A stretch of DNA of 64,000 bases from Citrobacter sp. FP75 (GTDB lineage Bacteria > Pseudomonadota > Gammaproteobacteria > Enterobacterales > Enterobacteriaceae): contig NZ_JAFDOE010000005.1 in the NCBI RefSeq assembly GCF_018342065.1, forward strand, positions 124,001 to 188,000, given 5' to 3'. Made by a program: the position numbers and the translations under genes. Positions within the stretch are counted from its first letter, which is position 1. Each line of letters starts with the position of its first letter. The notes under the pieces were generated by a model. That model had not been told where the DNA came from. It did not search any database and saw nothing but the letters and a program-made list of their open reading frames with translations. Of this stretch, positions 50,614 through 63,424 are shown piece by piece.

Positions 50614-50991
50614 ATGATCAATTCGCCCCGAGTGTGTATTCAGGTACAAAGCGTCTACATTGAGGCGCAATCCTCACCTGATGATGAACGTTACGTTTTT
50701 GCCTATACCGTAACCATCCGCAATTTGGGGCGAGCGCCGGTGCAGCTGTTGGGACGTTACTGGTTGATTACCAATGGTCATGGCCGTGAAACCGAAGTTC
50801 AGGGCGAAGGTGTGGTTGGCGTTCAGCCCCACATTGAGCCCGGCGAAGAGTACCAATATACCAGCGGTGCGGTGATTGAAACCCCGCTGGGCACCATGCA
50901 GGGTCATTACGAAATGATCGATGCGCAGGGCGTTGCCTTTACCATCGACATTCCCGTATTCCGACTCGCCGTTCCAACTCTCATCCACTAA
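50614..50991 (+). CDS. apaG: ApaG domain protein
   Basis: 125-residue protein with a fibronectin type III-like fold; its cellular role in bacteria is not settled. The conserved core includes [17 protein letters not shown] and the glycine-rich segment through MQGHYEM. It sits 2 bases after rsmA and 10 before apaH, its normal place. Confidence 0.97.
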   Translation: MINSPRVCIQVQSVYIEAQSSPDDERYVFAYTVTIRNLGRAPVQLLGRYWLITNGHGRETEVQGEGVVGVQPHIEPGEEYQYTSGAVIETPLGTMQGHYEMIDAQGVAFTIDIPVFRLAVPTLIH

Positions 50992-51001
50992 AACAATAGC
51001 T

Positions 51002-51850
51002 ATGGCAACATACCTCATTGGCGACGTTCACGGTTGTTACGACGAACTGATCGCATTGCTGCATCAAGTAAATTTTGCCCCTGGGAAAGATACCTTATGG
51101 CTCACCGGCGACCTGGTCGCTCGTGGGCCCGGCTCGCTGGACGTGCTGCGCTATGTCAAATCGCTCGGCGACAGCGTACGGTTAGTATTAGGTAATCACG
51201 ATTTACACCTGCTGGCCGTGTTTGCAGGCATCAGCCGGAATAAACCCAAGGACCGCCTCACATCGCTACTCGAAGCCCCGGATGCTGATTCGCTGCTGAA
51301 CTGGCTACGTCGCCAGCCGCTACTGCAGATTGATGAAGAGAAGAAGCTGGTGATGGCGCATGCCGGGATTACCCCACAGTGGGACCTGCAGACCGCGAAA
51401 GAGTGTGCTCGCGATGTCGAAGCGGTCCTGTCGAGCGACTCGTATCCGTTCTTCCTCGATGCCATGTATGGCGACATGCCCAACAACTGGACGCCGGAAC
51501 TGACGGGACTGGCCCGGTTACGTTTTATTACTAACGCCTTTACTCGTATGCGCTACTGTTTCCCGAACGGCCAACTGGACATGTACAGCAAAGAGTCACC
51601 GGAAGATGCACCAGCCCCGCTGAAACCGTGGTTTGCCATTCCTGGCCCCGTCAGTGACGCCTATAGCATTGCTTTTGGGCATTGGGCATCGCTGGAGGGT
51701 AAAGGCACGCCAGAAGGAATTTACGCGCTGGATACGGGCTGTTGCTGGGGTGGGGATCTCACCTGTCTGCGTTGGGAAGACAAGCAGTACTTTACTCAGC
51801 CGTCAAATCGCCATCTGAAGCTGGATCCAGGCGAGGCGGTCAACGCCTGA
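51002..51850 (+). CDS. apaH: Diadenosine tetraphosphatase
   Basis: Symmetrical Ap4A hydrolase that also removes Np4 caps from RNA. 282 residues from [16 protein letters not shown]; a 27-codon upstream extension overlaps apaG and was rejected. Metallophosphatase motifs are GDVHG (7-11), GDLVARGP and GNHDLH. The C-terminal tail differs in length from the 280-residue E. coli protein. It ends the cluster; a REP element follows. Confidence 0.98.
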   Translation: MATYLIGDVHGCYDELIALLHQVNFAPGKDTLWLTGDLVARGPGSLDVLRYVKSLGDSVRLVLGNHDLHLLAVFAGISRNKPKDRLTSLLEAPDADSLLNWLRRQPLLQIDEEKKLVMAHAGITPQWDLQTAKECARDVEAVLSSDSYPFFLDAMYGDMPNNWTPELTGLARLRFITNAFTRMRYCFPNGQLDMYSKESPEDAPAPLKPWFAIPGPVSDAYSIAFGHWASLEGKGTPEGIYALDTGCCWGGDLTCLRWEDKQYFTQPSNRHLKLDPGEAVNA

Positions 51851-51860
51851 TCGTTAGTTT

Positions 51861-51896
51861 GTAGGCCGGATAAGGCATTTACGCCGCCATCCGGCA
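51861..51896. repeat. REP element between apaH and folA
   Basis: REP palindrome GTAGGCCGGATAAGGC with GCCGCCATCCGGCA in the gap between convergent genes. Confidence 0.92.
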
Positions 51897-51909
51897 TTAC
51901 ATTAGCAAC

Positions 51910-52503
<594 letters not shown>

Positions 52504-52587
52504 CTATTTCTGGTGGAGCGCCAGCATTACAGTAGTTCAAAAACAGTCAATTAGCAGTAAAGTTTGCAGAACATCACATTTTTTACC

Positions 52588-54450
52588 CTATGCTGACGGT
52601 TTCACTTCCGGCTCATCGGCGGCGTCGCCCGTATGTTTACCTTCATCCGTGCCTTGCCAGCCATGGCGTTGAATTAACGATAAGTGCTGACGATCTTCCG
52701 CAATAATTTCACTCAGCATGGCACTGGTGCGTTTATAAACCGCCGCGCGCGAAATCGCGTCGTTTTCACCTTTCACCATCTCTTCAACCATCAGCATATT
52801 GAAGCGACGAAAGACATCGGCCCGCTCGCGTGCCTCATAGCGCCCAAGTCCCAGACCTTCCAGTGCCAGACGCCCGGTTTTCAGTGCCCCCTCGAAGGTT
52901 TCACGCTCGGGCATCTCTACCCCCGCCTGGCGTAACCGGATGTAATGATCGACATCGCGCGCCCGGGCTATAATTTGCAGGTGCGGGAAATGCGCTTTCA
53001 CCATTTCGGTCAGTTGCAGACTGGTTTGCGGATCGTCAATGGCGTTAATGATCACTTCCGCTTTCGCGGCCCCCGCAGACTCCAGCAAATCCATCCGCGT
53101 CGCATCACCATAAAAAACCTTCATGCCAAATTTGCGCAGCGTTTCGATATGGTCTGGGTCGTGATCGAGTACCACCATTTTCACACCACTCGACAACAGC
53201 AAACGACCGGTTATCTGACCAAATCGCCCAAATCCGGCGATGATCACCCGCGGCTGTTCCTCATCGATTTCATCCGCCTCACGCGCTTCATCGGTGGACG
53301 ATTTTTCCAGACGCGTCAGGAGCACCAGTAAAATCGGCGTAGCCGCCATCGACAGCGCCACCGCCAGCGTCAGCGCTTTTGCCCATTCCGGATCGAGCAC
53401 GTTTGCCATTTGTGCCGCGCCAAACACCACGAAGGCAAACTCACTGCCCTGCCCTAATAATACGGCAAACCAGCGACGCTGCTTATTCGGTACCTGCAAC
53501 GGTCTGGCAATCACCCACAGCATGATGGTTTTGATCGCCAGGAAACCGACCAGCAGAATAATAATGCGTAATGGATTATCAATCAGCGTACCGAAGTCGA
53601 TAGACATCCCCACGCCGATGAAAAAAAGCCCCAGCAGCAGCCCTTTAAACGGTTCGATATCGCTTTCCAGCGCATGGCGATACTCCGAACTCGCCAGCAG
53701 CACACCGGCCAGGAATGCGCCCATCGCCATCGACAGGCCAACTTCTTCCAGCAATAAGCCAAAGCCAAAAACAAGAAACAGCGCGACGGCGCTGAAGACT
53801 TCCCGCAGCCCGGAACGCGCCACAAAACGCAATGCCGGACGGGTGACGTAACGCCCTAACAGCACCACCAGCACCAGCGCACCGGCAACTTTCAGCGCGG
53901 ACAGCGCAAACGCTCCGAGCGTGGTTGACGCGCCGCTCGCCGCCAGTAAGGGGATCATCGCCACCAGAGGGATGGCGGCGATATCCTGGAACAGCAGCAC
54001 GGCAAACGCGCTACGCCCCAGTTGCGACACCATCAGGTTACGTTCATTCATCGCCTGCATGGCGATAGCGGTGGAGGAAAGCGCCAGCGTCATGCCAATC
54101 AGTTCTGCCACCTGCCAGCGCAGGCCGAGGAACATACAGAACAAACCAATCAGCCCACCGCAAACCACCATTTGCAGTGCACCGCCGCCGAATACCGAGG
54201 TTCTCAGTTTCCATAAGCGCTGCGGGTCAAGTTCCAGACCGATGACAAACAGCATCAGCACCACGCCGATTTCCGCAAAATGCAGGATAGCTTCTGCATC
54301 CGTCACCAGCCTCAGGCCCCACGGTCCGATAATGCACCCGGCGATGAGATACCCCAGCACCGATCCTAACCCCAGCCGTACCGCAATCGGCACAATCAAC
54401 GCCGCCGAACCGAGATAAATCAGCGCCTGTATCAGCGTATGGCTATCCAT
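52588..54450 (-). CDS. kefC: Glutathione-regulated K+/H+ antiporter KefC
   Basis: CPA2 antiporter gated by glutathione adducts; lowers cytoplasmic pH to protect against electrophiles. 620 residues: about twelve membrane segments (1-380) with ELDPQRLW and SSTAIAMQ, a linker, then a cytoplasmic RCK/KTN domain with the dinucleotide motif [10 protein letters not shown] near residue 408. It overlaps its partner kefF by 8 bases. Confidence 0.98.
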   Translation of the reverse strand: MDSHTLIQALIYLGSAALIVPIAVRLGLGSVLGYLIAGCIIGPWGLRLVTDAEAILHFAEIGVVLMLFVIGLELDPQRLWKLRTSVFGGGALQMVVCGGLIGLFCMFLGLRWQVAELIGMTLALSSTAIAMQAMNERNLMVSQLGRSAFAVLLFQDIAAIPLVAMIPLLAASGASTTLGAFALSALKVAGALVLVVLLGRYVTRPALRFVARSGLREVFSAVALFLVFGFGLLLEEVGLSMAMGAFLAGVLLASSEYRHALESDIEPFKGLLLGLFFIGVGMSIDFGTLIDNPLRIIILLVGFLAIKTIMLWVIARPLQVPNKQRRWFAVLLGQGSEFAFVVFGAAQMANVLDPEWAKALTLAVALSMAATPILLVLLTRLEKSSTDEAREADEIDEEQPRVIIAGFGRFGQITGRLLLSSGVKMVVLDHDPDHIETLRKFGMKVFYGDATRMDLLESAGAAKAEVIINAIDDPQTSLQLTEMVKAHFPHLQIIARARDVDHYIRLRQAGVEMPERETFEGALKTGRLALEGLGLGRYEARERADVFRRFNMLMVEEMVKGENDAISRAAVYKRTSAMLSEIIAEDRQHLSLIQRHGWQGTDEGKHTGDAADEPEVKPSA

Positions 54451-54973
54451 GGTGTGCCTCCTGCCATTCCATTAAACGCTGCTTGTAATGACGCGCCTGC
54501 GCCTGCAGCGTTTCGTCATCACAGATAAACGTACAGTGCATGGCAAACGGCGGCAGCCATTTGAGACCGCAATATAATGCCGTGGCCTGCAAAGGTTGGG
54601 AAAGCACGTCAAAACCTGGATGGGAGCCAATATCAAAATGATTTTCACCGCCGCCGGTGGTGACCGCCCACAGCAGATGTTTTCCGTGCAGCGCGGTGCC
54701 GCCATGGCCATACGCCCAGCCGTGAGAGAGAACTTTGTCCATCCACAGTTTGAGGAGAGGTGGTGTGCTGTACCACTGTATGGGGTGTTGCCAGACGATA
54801 AGATTCGCGCGCGCCAGCGCATCCTGTTCAGCGGCGATATCGATATTGAAGTCGGGATAGAGTTCATACAGCGAACGAACCTCTACACCCTCCAGCGTCC
54901 TTGCCTGCTCAAGCATCCGCTTATTCGCATGCGAGTGCTGCGGATAGGGATGCGCATAAATGATGAGAATCAT
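54443..54973 (-). CDS. kefF: Quinone oxidoreductase KefF, ancillary subunit of KefC
   Basis: Flavodoxin-fold FMN protein needed for full KefC activity, with quinone reductase activity. 176 residues, starting [17 protein letters not shown], with the [16 protein letters not shown] and TTGGGENHF motifs of the family. Stop and kefC start overlap, so the pair is made together. Confidence 0.98.
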   Translation of the reverse strand: MILIIYAHPYPQHSHANKRMLEQARTLEGVEVRSLYELYPDFNIDIAAEQDALARANLIVWQHPIQWYSTPPLLKLWMDKVLSHGWAYGHGGTALHGKHLLWAVTTGGGENHFDIGSHPGFDVLSQPLQATALYCGLKWLPPFAMHCTFICDDETLQAQARHYKQRLMEWQEAHHG

Positions 54974-55077
54974 GATTAGCCTGCTATTACTGCATTATTG
55001 TAATACCAGTGAGTTTAGTCACTTAATCCGCAGGCTAAAAGTCAATATTATTGAGTAGCTGAATGGAGAAAACTGAA

Positions 55078-55311
55078 CTAGTTGTCCAGTTCACTCATAT
55101 CCTTAACCTGATCACGGTTAATCTGTTCCGTTTTACCGGTTTCCGCGTTCTTATACGACACCAGACCGGTATCGTCATCCACCTGCGGCTTGCCGTCGGT
55201 AACAATGGTTTTACCATCGGTAGTTTTAACCGCCTGGTTTGAGGAACAACCGCCAACGGTAAACAGTGCTGCTGCGGTAAAAATGGTGGTGATCAGAATA
55301 TGTTTTTGCAT
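55078..55311 (-). CDS. Small lipoprotein of the YgdI/YgdR (DUF903) type
   Basis: 77 residues. The signal peptide ends in the lipobox VGGC with the lipidated Cys22, followed by Ser-Ser, which favours outer-membrane sorting. The mature part carries the family pattern TTDGKTIVTDGKPQVDDDTG then INRDQVKD, an SH3-like beta domain. GGGAG lies 8 bases before the ATG. The function of the family is unknown. It stands alone between kefF and yaaU, a place where I recall no such gene in E. coli K-12. Confidence 0.85.
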   Translation of the reverse strand: MQKHILITTIFTAAALFTVGGCSSNQAVKTTDGKTIVTDGKPQVDDDTGLVSYKNAETGKTEQINRDQVKDMSELDN

Positions 55312-55401
55312 GGTGTTCTCCCTGCTTTTCAGTCATTTTCAGTGATATACCCGTTAACTGTAGGCTAACTGACTGAGTAACAGGGAAAATACAGAACACT
55401 C

Positions 55402-56745
55402 CTAATAACTTACTCTGGATACAGGCTTGCTGCGAATCGTCATTTGGCTGGTTTGCGCCAGCGTTAACCCCCGAGTTTCTGGCGCAAAGGCAATGGAAAC
55501 CAACAGGCCAATCAGCGAAATTCCGGCCCCCATTAGCATCACATGACTGATCCCGTATTTGCTGATGAAAACAGGGAGCGCCCAGGTGGAAACAATGGTT
55601 CCTACCCGGCTTAACGACATGATCACGCCGACGGCAGACGCACGAATATCAGTAGGGAACAGCTCATTGGGGTACAGCCACTGGAGATTCCCCGGCCCTC
55701 CCGAGAAAAACGCATACACGGCAAACGCCAGCACCACCAGCCAGACGCCCATATCCGGAATCAACCCCAACGCTGCCAGCGCCAGCGTCATCATAATAAA
55801 GCTGCCGATCAACAGCGGTCGACGGCCCGCGCTATTCAGCCAGAACATCGGCGGAATACAGCCCAGCATAAAGCACAGGCTAATCACCACGTTACCCAGC
55901 GCGGCGCTTTTCCCGACGCCGAGGCCCAGCAGACCTACAATCTGTGGACCAAAGGTATAAATGGCGAACATCGGGATCACCTGACAGGTCCAGATGGCGG
56001 CAACAAACAGGACAAAAGGGAAATGCCGGCGATTAAACAGCTGGAGAAATCGTGTTTCCTGCGGCGCTTCTTCGTCGAACACCACCGGTTCGCCGAACAG
56101 CTTGATCATCATCGCTTCACACTCTTTTACCCGGCCTTTACGCAGCAGCCAGCGCGGCGATTCGGGAAGATCGAAGCGACCAATCAGGATCAAAATGCAG
56201 GGGATCACCGCGCTACCCAACATCCAGCGCCATCCGCCCTCGACATCATACAGCCAGTAGCCGACCAGATCGGCGCAGGTCGCACCGACATACCACATGG
56301 CGGCAATAAAACCGATGGAGAAGGCGCGCTGGCGGGTGTTGGAGAACTCAGTGATCATCGAAGTAGCTATCGGATAATCAGCCCCGATCACCACTCCGAT
56401 CAACACCCGCATCACCAGCAGTTCAACAGGAGAAGAAACAAACATCGTCGCCGCCGATATCACGCCAATAGCGATGATATCGATGATGAACATTTTGCGC
56501 CGCCCGACTTTATCGGAGATGTAGCCAAACAGCGACGTGCCGACAAACAGCCCAGCCAGCGTGCCGGCTCCCAGCAGGCCAATCCACTCGGCATCCAGAT
56601 TCAATGCCGGTGTGAGCTGCTCGAGCGCCACGCCAATCATCACCAGCACATAGCCATCCAGAAACGGCCCGCCGCTTCCCCACAGCATTATCCGGCGGTG
56701 AATAGAGGTGAATTTGATGTCATCAAAGTTCCTGGGCTGCGGCAT
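55402..56745 (-). CDS. yaaU: MFS transporter YaaU
   Basis: 447-residue major facilitator permease of the sugar/metabolite:H+ symporter type, about twelve membrane segments. The MFS loop GYISDKVGRRKM lies near residues 74-85, RFDLPESPRWLLRKGR is mid-protein and FAPETRGLTL is near the end. It matches E. coli YaaU throughout. Substrate unproven. The position next to fixX suggests carnitine-related transport, but this is only context. Confidence 0.93.
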   Translation of the reverse strand: MPQPRNFDDIKFTSIHRRIMLWGSGGPFLDGYVLVMIGVALEQLTPALNLDAEWIGLLGAGTLAGLFVGTSLFGYISDKVGRRKMFIIDIIAIGVISAATMFVSSPVELLVMRVLIGVVIGADYPIATSMITEFSNTRQRAFSIGFIAAMWYVGATCADLVGYWLYDVEGGWRWMLGSAVIPCILILIGRFDLPESPRWLLRKGRVKECEAMMIKLFGEPVVFDEEAPQETRFLQLFNRRHFPFVLFVAAIWTCQVIPMFAIYTFGPQIVGLLGLGVGKSAALGNVVISLCFMLGCIPPMFWLNSAGRRPLLIGSFIMMTLALAALGLIPDMGVWLVVLAFAVYAFFSGGPGNLQWLYPNELFPTDIRASAVGVIMSLSRVGTIVSTWALPVFISKYGISHVMLMGAGISLIGLLVSIAFAPETRGLTLAQTSQMTIRSKPVSRVSY

Positions 56746-56768
56746 GGTTTTATCCTTTTTTAACTGAT

Positions 56769-56839
56769 TGCCTGACGCTTATCAGGCCTACGGTTCACAC
56801 ATTTTTGTAGGCCGGATAAGGTGAAACGACTATCCGGCA
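56769..56839. repeat. REP pair between yaaU and fixX
   Basis: A half palindrome TGCCTGACGCTTATCAGGC (56769-56787) and a full REP (56807-56839, GTAGGCCGGATAAG with CTATCCGGCA). Confidence 0.85.
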
Positions 56840-56844
56840 ACCGA

Positions 56845-57132
56845 TTAACCGTAGCGAAACTCCACGCCAAACGTCCCACGTGGGTACTCCCATTTTTCCA
56901 GCGCCGTATCAAGTCCGAGAATTCGACATGTTCCGCATTCCAGGCAACCGGCGTAATCAAAGCGCACGCTGCCGTCATCCTGCTTTTTATACAATCCGGC
57001 CGGGCAGGCTTTAATCAACACCTCCAGCACCTGTTTGTCGGGCTGAGTTTTCAGAATGATGTGCGGGCTTTCTTCATCCACATTGAATTTATTGACGCCC
57101 AGTTTGACGTCCACATTGACGGGAGAAGTCAT
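56845..57132 (-). CDS. fixX: Ferredoxin-like protein FixX
   Basis: 95-residue iron-sulfur protein that passes electrons to or from FixC in the carnitine pathway. The C-terminal half has cysteines in VKACPAGLYK and in AGCLECGTCRIL, enough for one [4Fe-4S]-type cluster as in ETF:quinone oxidoreductases. It overlaps fixC by 4 bases. Confidence 0.97.
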   Translation of the reverse strand: MTSPVNVDVKLGVNKFNVDEESPHIILKTQPDKQVLEVLIKACPAGLYKKQDDGSVRFDYAGCLECGTCRILGLDTALEKWEYPRGTFGVEFRYG

Positions 57133-58415
57133 AATACGGTCACTCCTTTCAGGCCATCTTTCATCAGATTGATGAAACCCACTTTCTTCGCATGGCGCAG
57201 CAGTGTCTTACGCATCGGAACCGGCACTGAGCCATCAACGGTGAACAGGTCGCGGGCGATATTGACCACCATTTCGGGATAGGCGGTAAACATGCGCGGG
57301 TTATCAAGAAAAGCAGGCAGCTTCTGATACATGCGCATATCGCGCATCGGGCCATCGTCCAGATGCTGACGGTATTCACCCAGCGACTGTTTGCTAAAGT
57401 CGTCGCGCTTCATGGCTGAAAGCACCGTTTTCGCTGCCGCTTCGCCTGCGGATATCGCCAAATCCATACCGCGAATGGTAAAACCGAGGTTCATGCACAT
57501 CCCGGCGGCATCACCGGCAATCAGTACGCCGTCGCCCACCAGTTCCGGCTGCATATTCATCCCGGCTTCCGGTACAACGTGTGCGGCATATTCCACCAGC
57601 TTGCCACCGGCGATCAGCGGGGCAACGACCGGATGCTGTTTAAAATCTTCCAGCATTTGTGGGACCGATTTTTTCGCGTCTTTCAGGTGGTGAAGGCCGC
57701 ATACCAGCCCTAAAGACACGGTTGTTTCATTGGTATAGAGGAAGCCGCCGCCCATCAGACCATCGGTTGGCGAACCGGCAAACAGGCAGGCTGCACCTTC
57801 ATTGCCCTGCAGATGAAAGCGATCTTCAATCACTGATTTCGGTAATTCGATAAGCTCCTTCACGCCAACGGCAACATGTGCCGCCTCGACGCGCTTTGCC
57901 ATGCCCAACTTTTCAGCCAACAGAGAATTCACGCCATCAGCAAGGATCACGACTTTGGCTTCAAGAATGTCGCCATCGGCTTCCACGCCCACGACTTTGC
58001 CATCACGCTGGACGACGTTATCCACGCGAATGCCGGTGATCAGTTGAGCCCCCGCTTCCTCGGCCTGTTCCATCAGCCAGGCATCAAATTTACTGCGCAA
58101 TACGGAATAAGAAACCTGCGATGGCGTCGCGTCTTCTCCGTTACAGTAATCCATCGTCATCGCCCCTTTTTCGGTCATAAAGGCGAGTTTTTCGTGGGTG
58201 ATCATGCGTTCAATGGGGGCATGTTCAGCAAAGCCGGGGATAATGCGCTCCAGGCTATGCGCATACATGCGCCCCCCGGTGACATTCTTCGCGCCAGCAG
58301 AATTGCCGCGCTCGATAACCAGCACCTGTGCGCCTTCGCGAGCGAGCACCAGCGCTGCAACCGAACCGGCCAGGCCTGCACCCACGATGATGGCATCAAA
58401 GATATCTTCGGACAT
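57129..58415 (-). CDS. fixC: Flavoprotein FixC (ETF:quinone oxidoreductase-like)
   Basis: 428-residue FAD protein thought to link the FixAB flavoprotein to a membrane or ferredoxin partner during anaerobic carnitine metabolism. The FAD-binding motif GAGLAGSVAA lies at 12-21, followed by ERGNSAGAKNVTGGRMY and a second FAD segment LIAGDAAGMCMNLGFTIRG near 290-310. Parallel to ETF-QO, with the iron-sulfur domain split off as FixX. Confidence 0.97.
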   Translation of the reverse strand: MSEDIFDAIIVGAGLAGSVAALVLAREGAQVLVIERGNSAGAKNVTGGRMYAHSLERIIPGFAEHAPIERMITHEKLAFMTEKGAMTMDYCNGEDATPSQVSYSVLRSKFDAWLMEQAEEAGAQLITGIRVDNVVQRDGKVVGVEADGDILEAKVVILADGVNSLLAEKLGMAKRVEAAHVAVGVKELIELPKSVIEDRFHLQGNEGAACLFAGSPTDGLMGGGFLYTNETTVSLGLVCGLHHLKDAKKSVPQMLEDFKQHPVVAPLIAGGKLVEYAAHVVPEAGMNMQPELVGDGVLIAGDAAGMCMNLGFTIRGMDLAISAGEAAAKTVLSAMKRDDFSKQSLGEYRQHLDDGPMRDMRMYQKLPAFLDNPRMFTAYPEMVVNIARDLFTVDGSVPVPMRKTLLRHAKKVGFINLMKDGLKGVTVL

Positions 58416-58464
58416 ACGTACTCCTGTCAGCGGCAGGACACCTTCGCATCCTGCCCGAAATGGT

Positions 58465-59406
58465 TTAGCGCGCGAATGCGGCCGTCAGCGCAGGCAGGAT
58501 CTTCAGCGCATCACCGACGATGCCAAAGTCCGCGTACTGGAAAATCGGGGCATTTTTGTCTTTGTTAATAGCAAAAATCGTCTGTGCGCCGTTCGCACCA
58601 ACCATGTGCTGGATCTGCCCGGAGATCCCCACGGCCAGATACAACTCAGGTTTTAGCATCAGATTGGAGATACCGACGTAGCGTTCGTGCTCCATCCATT
58701 TCTCGTTTTCTGCCACCGGACGGGAGCAGGCCAGTTCGGCCCCCATGGCCTGACACAGCGCTTCGGCCAGCGAGATATTCTCTTTGCTGCCGATACCGCG
58801 CCCCACGCTGACCACCAGGCGCGCCTTATCGAGATCGACGCTATTGCTTTTACGCGCCTGCGTGGCGGTGCGGATAACGGCGGTAGCCGGAGCCTGCCAC
58901 TGCACATCATGCTTCTCGCCGCTGCGGGAAGCATCTGGCTGCATCGCTTCAAACGTTCCGCTGCTGAGCGTGATCACCGCAAATGGCGAGGCGATGGTTT
59001 CCGCCCCCAAAGCCAGACCGCCGTAAACCATGTGTTTGACCGCGGCATTACCGTCCTGCAACGTCACCGCGCTGGCGTCGTTAGAGACCGCAGCCGACAA
59101 CCGAAAGCCCAGCTTTGCCGCCAGCAGTTTGCCGCGACGCGTATTCGGCAGCAGTACCGCGCCGCCCTCGCTGTGCTGACGAATAGTCTGGGCCATCACG
59201 CCCGCATAATCTTCCATCATGCGGTCATCTGGCTTTCCGTTGAGCAGCCAGACATGGTTCGCACCCAGTTGGTGAGCCGCCGCGCTGTCAGCCTCGTTCA
59301 GTACGAACGTGTTAATTGTTTCACCTAAAGCCTGCGCACCACTCATCAGTTCCGGCAGACGAGAAGGGGTATCGCTGAATACCCAGACACTGGAAAACTT
59401 GTTCAT
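58465..59406 (-). CDS. fixB: Electron transfer flavoprotein alpha subunit FixB
   Basis: 313-residue FAD-binding ETF alpha subunit. The C-terminal FAD domain carries [20 protein letters not shown] near residues 198-217, [11 protein letters not shown] and [11 protein letters not shown]. With FixA it is proposed to feed electrons to crotonobetainyl-CoA reductase CaiA. A 49-base gap with a short hairpin separates it from fixC. Confidence 0.97.
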   Translation of the reverse strand: MNKFSSVWVFSDTPSRLPELMSGAQALGETINTFVLNEADSAAAHQLGANHVWLLNGKPDDRMMEDYAGVMAQTIRQHSEGGAVLLPNTRRGKLLAAKLGFRLSAAVSNDASAVTLQDGNAAVKHMVYGGLALGAETIASPFAVITLSSGTFEAMQPDASRSGEKHDVQWQAPATAVIRTATQARKSNSVDLDKARLVVSVGRGIGSKENISLAEALCQAMGAELACSRPVAENEKWMEHERYVGISNLMLKPELYLAVGISGQIQHMVGANGAQTIFAINKDKNAPIFQYADFGIVGDALKILPALTAAFAR

Positions 59407-59421
59407 AACATCCCCTGATAA

Positions 59422-60192
59422 TTAAATGATTTTGCGCAGGTTCTCGACAAACGCGGCAATCTGTTCTTCACCGTCACCTTCAATCACCACGCGCTGACGC
59501 TCGCGTTGTTTTGGTGCAGCAACCTGTTGGACGGAATACGCATCCACGCCATTAAGCGCAATATCCGCTGGCGACCAGACCTGTACCGGTTTTTTCGCCG
59601 CGCCAAGAATGGCTTTCATGGACGGAATTTGTGGTGTGTTGATATCGGTAGAGACCGCAATCACCGCCGGAAGCGGGATGCTCAGGGTTTCTATTTCATC
59701 TTCCAGCTCACGCTCTACCGTAAGGGTGTTATCCACCAGCGAGAGGATCTTGCTCACGCCATTAATCGCCGGGATATTCAGCGTTTCGCCCACCAGCAGG
59801 CCGACCTGCTGCGCATAAAGATCGGAAGATCCGTCGCCGCAGATAAGCAGATCAAAACCAGATTTTTGTGCCGCAGCCGCCAGTGCTGCCGCCGTATGCT
59901 GTGGCAGCGCCTGTTCAAATTGATCGTCAATCACCACGATCAGTTCATCCGGGCCACGTGAGAGCACATCTTTGCGCCCTTTAACATTGGTCAACGCTTT
60001 GCCGCCCACACTCAGCGCAACAACCTGAGCCTCCCCTACTTGTTGTTTTAACTGGCAGGCAGCTTCAATCGCATTCAGGTCGTACTGACTAATTTTGGCG
60101 TCGGCCTTACTGAGATCCAGCGAACCGTCAGCATTATTAATCACAATATCCTGTTCATCAGGCACGCATTTGTAGCAAGTAATTATCTTCAT
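59422..60192 (-). CDS. fixA: Electron transfer flavoprotein beta subunit FixA
   Basis: 256-residue ETF beta subunit from [16 protein letters not shown]; six upstream codons were trimmed to match the family start. The conserved [12 protein letters not shown] and [14 protein letters not shown] segments are present. First gene of fixABCX, divergent from caiTABCDE. Confidence 0.97.
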   Translation of the reverse strand: MKIITCYKCVPDEQDIVINNADGSLDLSKADAKISQYDLNAIEAACQLKQQVGEAQVVALSVGGKALTNVKGRKDVLSRGPDELIVVIDDQFEQALPQHTAAALAAAAQKSGFDLLICGDGSSDLYAQQVGLLVGETLNIPAINGVSKILSLVDNTLTVERELEDEIETLSIPLPAVIAVSTDINTPQIPSMKAILGAAKKPVQVWSPADIALNGVDAYSVQQVAAPKQRERQRVVIEGDGEEQIAAFVENLRKII

Positions 60193-60286
60193 TGCATCTC
60201 CAGAAATCATGAAGGAAACGTATTTATATCGGCGGTGTTAAATACAGATATCACGCTCTTTAATTCGGAAATAAAACATTAATCAC

Positions 60287-60413
60287 CAATATTGAAAATG
60301 TCACACATTGAAATTCGTAACTTTCAATAGTGTTATGTACCTCACCAATATTGAAAGGCACACGTCAAATATGAAAATTTTCAATATTGTTTGCTGGCTC
60401 AACAATATTGAAA
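60287..60413. promoter_or_regulatory. CaiF-like repeats in the fix-cai intergenic region
   Basis: The 11-mer CAATATTGAAA or a near copy occurs at 60287-60297 (forward), 60322-60332 (reverse), 60346-60356 (forward), 60379-60389 (reverse) and 60403-60413 (forward). Two facing pairs (60322/60346 and 60379/60403) each have a 13-base spacer. The layout fits the activator CaiF, known to drive both operons. Confidence 0.75.
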
Positions 60414-60508
60414 GATAACCACTTAAAAAACTTAAAAAACCAACATCAAGTAACTGATTAACAACAATAAATATCAAAAAACCAACCAAAATCGCCAGCG
60501 TAAAAAAG

Positions 60509-60524
60509 TGTGACGAACATAACA
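60509..60524. promoter_or_regulatory. CRP-like site upstream of caiT
   Basis: TGTGACGAACATAACA: perfect left half TGTGA, six-base spacer and right half TAACA with one mismatch. CRP is known to control cai genes. The remainder of the gap (60525-60672) is AT-rich, and I cannot place the caiT promoter. Confidence 0.6.
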
Positions 60525-60645
60525 GAAGCTCCAGTAATGAATACCCATTATGAGTTACTCACCGAGGCGCCACAGAGGTTAAATAGTTATCAACAAATTA
60601 TTAATAATAAATATACAAAACGGCACAATCGGGAACGCTAAATAA

Positions 60646-62190
<1,545 letters not shown>

Positions 62191-62224
62191 TTCTCATTAA
62201 CTCAATTGATCAAGAGGCTGAAAG

Positions 62225-63367
62225 ATGGATTTCAACTTAAATGACGAGCAGGAACTGTTTGTCGCCGGTATTCGTGAACTGATGGCCAGTGAGAACTGGG
62301 AAGCTTATTTTGCCGAGTGCGATCGTGACAGCGTCTACCCAGAACGTTTTGTGAAAGCGCTGGCGGATATGGGCATCGATAGCCTGCTGATCCCGGAAGA
62401 GCACGGTGGTCTGGAAGCGGGATTTGTCACCGTTGCCGCCGTCTGGATGGAGTTAGGTCGCCTTGGCGCGCCAACCTATGTGCTGTACCAGTTACCGGGC
62501 GGTTTTAACACGTTCCTGCGTGAAGGGACTCAGGAACAAATTGATAAAATTATGGCGTTCCAGGGTACCGGTAAGCAGATGTGGAACTCCGCCATTACCG
62601 AACCGGGAGCGGGATCGGATGTTGGCAGTCTGAAAACCACTTATACACGCAAAAATGGTAAGGTTTATCTTAATGGCAGTAAGTGCTTTATCACCAGCAG
62701 CGCCTATACCCCGTATATCGTGGTGATGGCGAGAGATGGTGCATCGCCGGATAAACCCGTTTACACCGAGTGGTTTGTTGACATGAGTAAGGCCGGTATC
62801 AAGGTCAATAAGCTGGAGAAACTCGGTCTGCGCATGGATAGCTGCTGTGAAATCACCTTTGATGACGTTGAACTGGACGAGAAAGACATGTTCGGCCGGG
62901 AAGGCAATGGTTTCAACCGCGTGAAAGAAGAGTTTGACCACGAACGCTTCCTCGTCGCCCTGACCAACTATGGCACCGCAATGTGCGCTTTTGAAGACGC
63001 CGCGCGCTACGCCAATCAGCGCGTTCAGTTTGGCGAAGCGATCGGTCGCTTCCAGCTGATTCAGGAGAAGTTTGCGCATATGGCGATCAAACTGAACTCG
63101 ATGAAAAACATGCTGCTGGAAGCCGCGTGGAAAGCAGATAACGGCACCATTACCTCGGGTGATGCGGCCATGTGCAAATACTTCTGCGCCAATGCCGCGT
63201 TTGAGGTCGTAGACACCGCCATGCAGGTGCTGGGCGGTGTGGGCATCGCGGGCAATCATCGCATCACACGCTTCTGGCGTGACCTGCGCGTTGACCGTGT
63301 TTCCGGTGGCTCTGACGAAATGCAGATCCTGACATTGGGTCGTGCGGTACTCAAGCAATACCGCTAA
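62225..63367 (+). CDS. caiA: Crotonobetainyl-CoA reductase
   Basis: Acyl-CoA dehydrogenase-family flavoenzyme working in reverse: reduces crotonobetainyl-CoA to gamma-butyrobetainyl-CoA as an anaerobic electron sink. 380 residues. Family motifs are [16 protein letters not shown] (about 128-143), KCFITSSA and [20 protein letters not shown] near 340. The proposed electron donor is FixAB, encoded divergently. A REP element follows. Confidence 0.98.
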   Translation: MDFNLNDEQELFVAGIRELMASENWEAYFAECDRDSVYPERFVKALADMGIDSLLIPEEHGGLEAGFVTVAAVWMELGRLGAPTYVLYQLPGGFNTFLREGTQEQIDKIMAFQGTGKQMWNSAITEPGAGSDVGSLKTTYTRKNGKVYLNGSKCFITSSAYTPYIVVMARDGASPDKPVYTEWFVDMSKAGIKVNKLEKLGLRMDSCCEITFDDVELDEKDMFGREGNGFNRVKEEFDHERFLVALTNYGTAMCAFEDAARYANQRVQFGEAIGRFQLIQEKFAHMAIKLNSMKNMLLEAAWKADNGTITSGDAAMCKYFCANAAFEVVDTAMQVLGGVGIAGNHRITRFWRDLRVDRVSGGSDEMQILTLGRAVLKQYR

Positions 63368-63373
63368 GTGGAA

Positions 63374-63404
63374 TGCCGGATGGCGCTTCGCTTATCCGGC
63401 CTAC
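63374..63404. repeat. REP element between caiA and caiB
   Basis: REP palindrome TGCCGGATGGCG with GCTTATCCGGCCTAC, only 7 bases after the caiA stop and inside the cai operon. Confidence 0.92.
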
Positions 63405-63424
63405 AACTAACTGCCAGGAGCTAA

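Noticed and set aside
60301-60489. 62-codon hydrophobic minus-strand frame in the cai-fix gap
   Set aside because: It runs straight through the CaiF-like repeats in AT-rich DNA and has no ribosome site; a chance frame.
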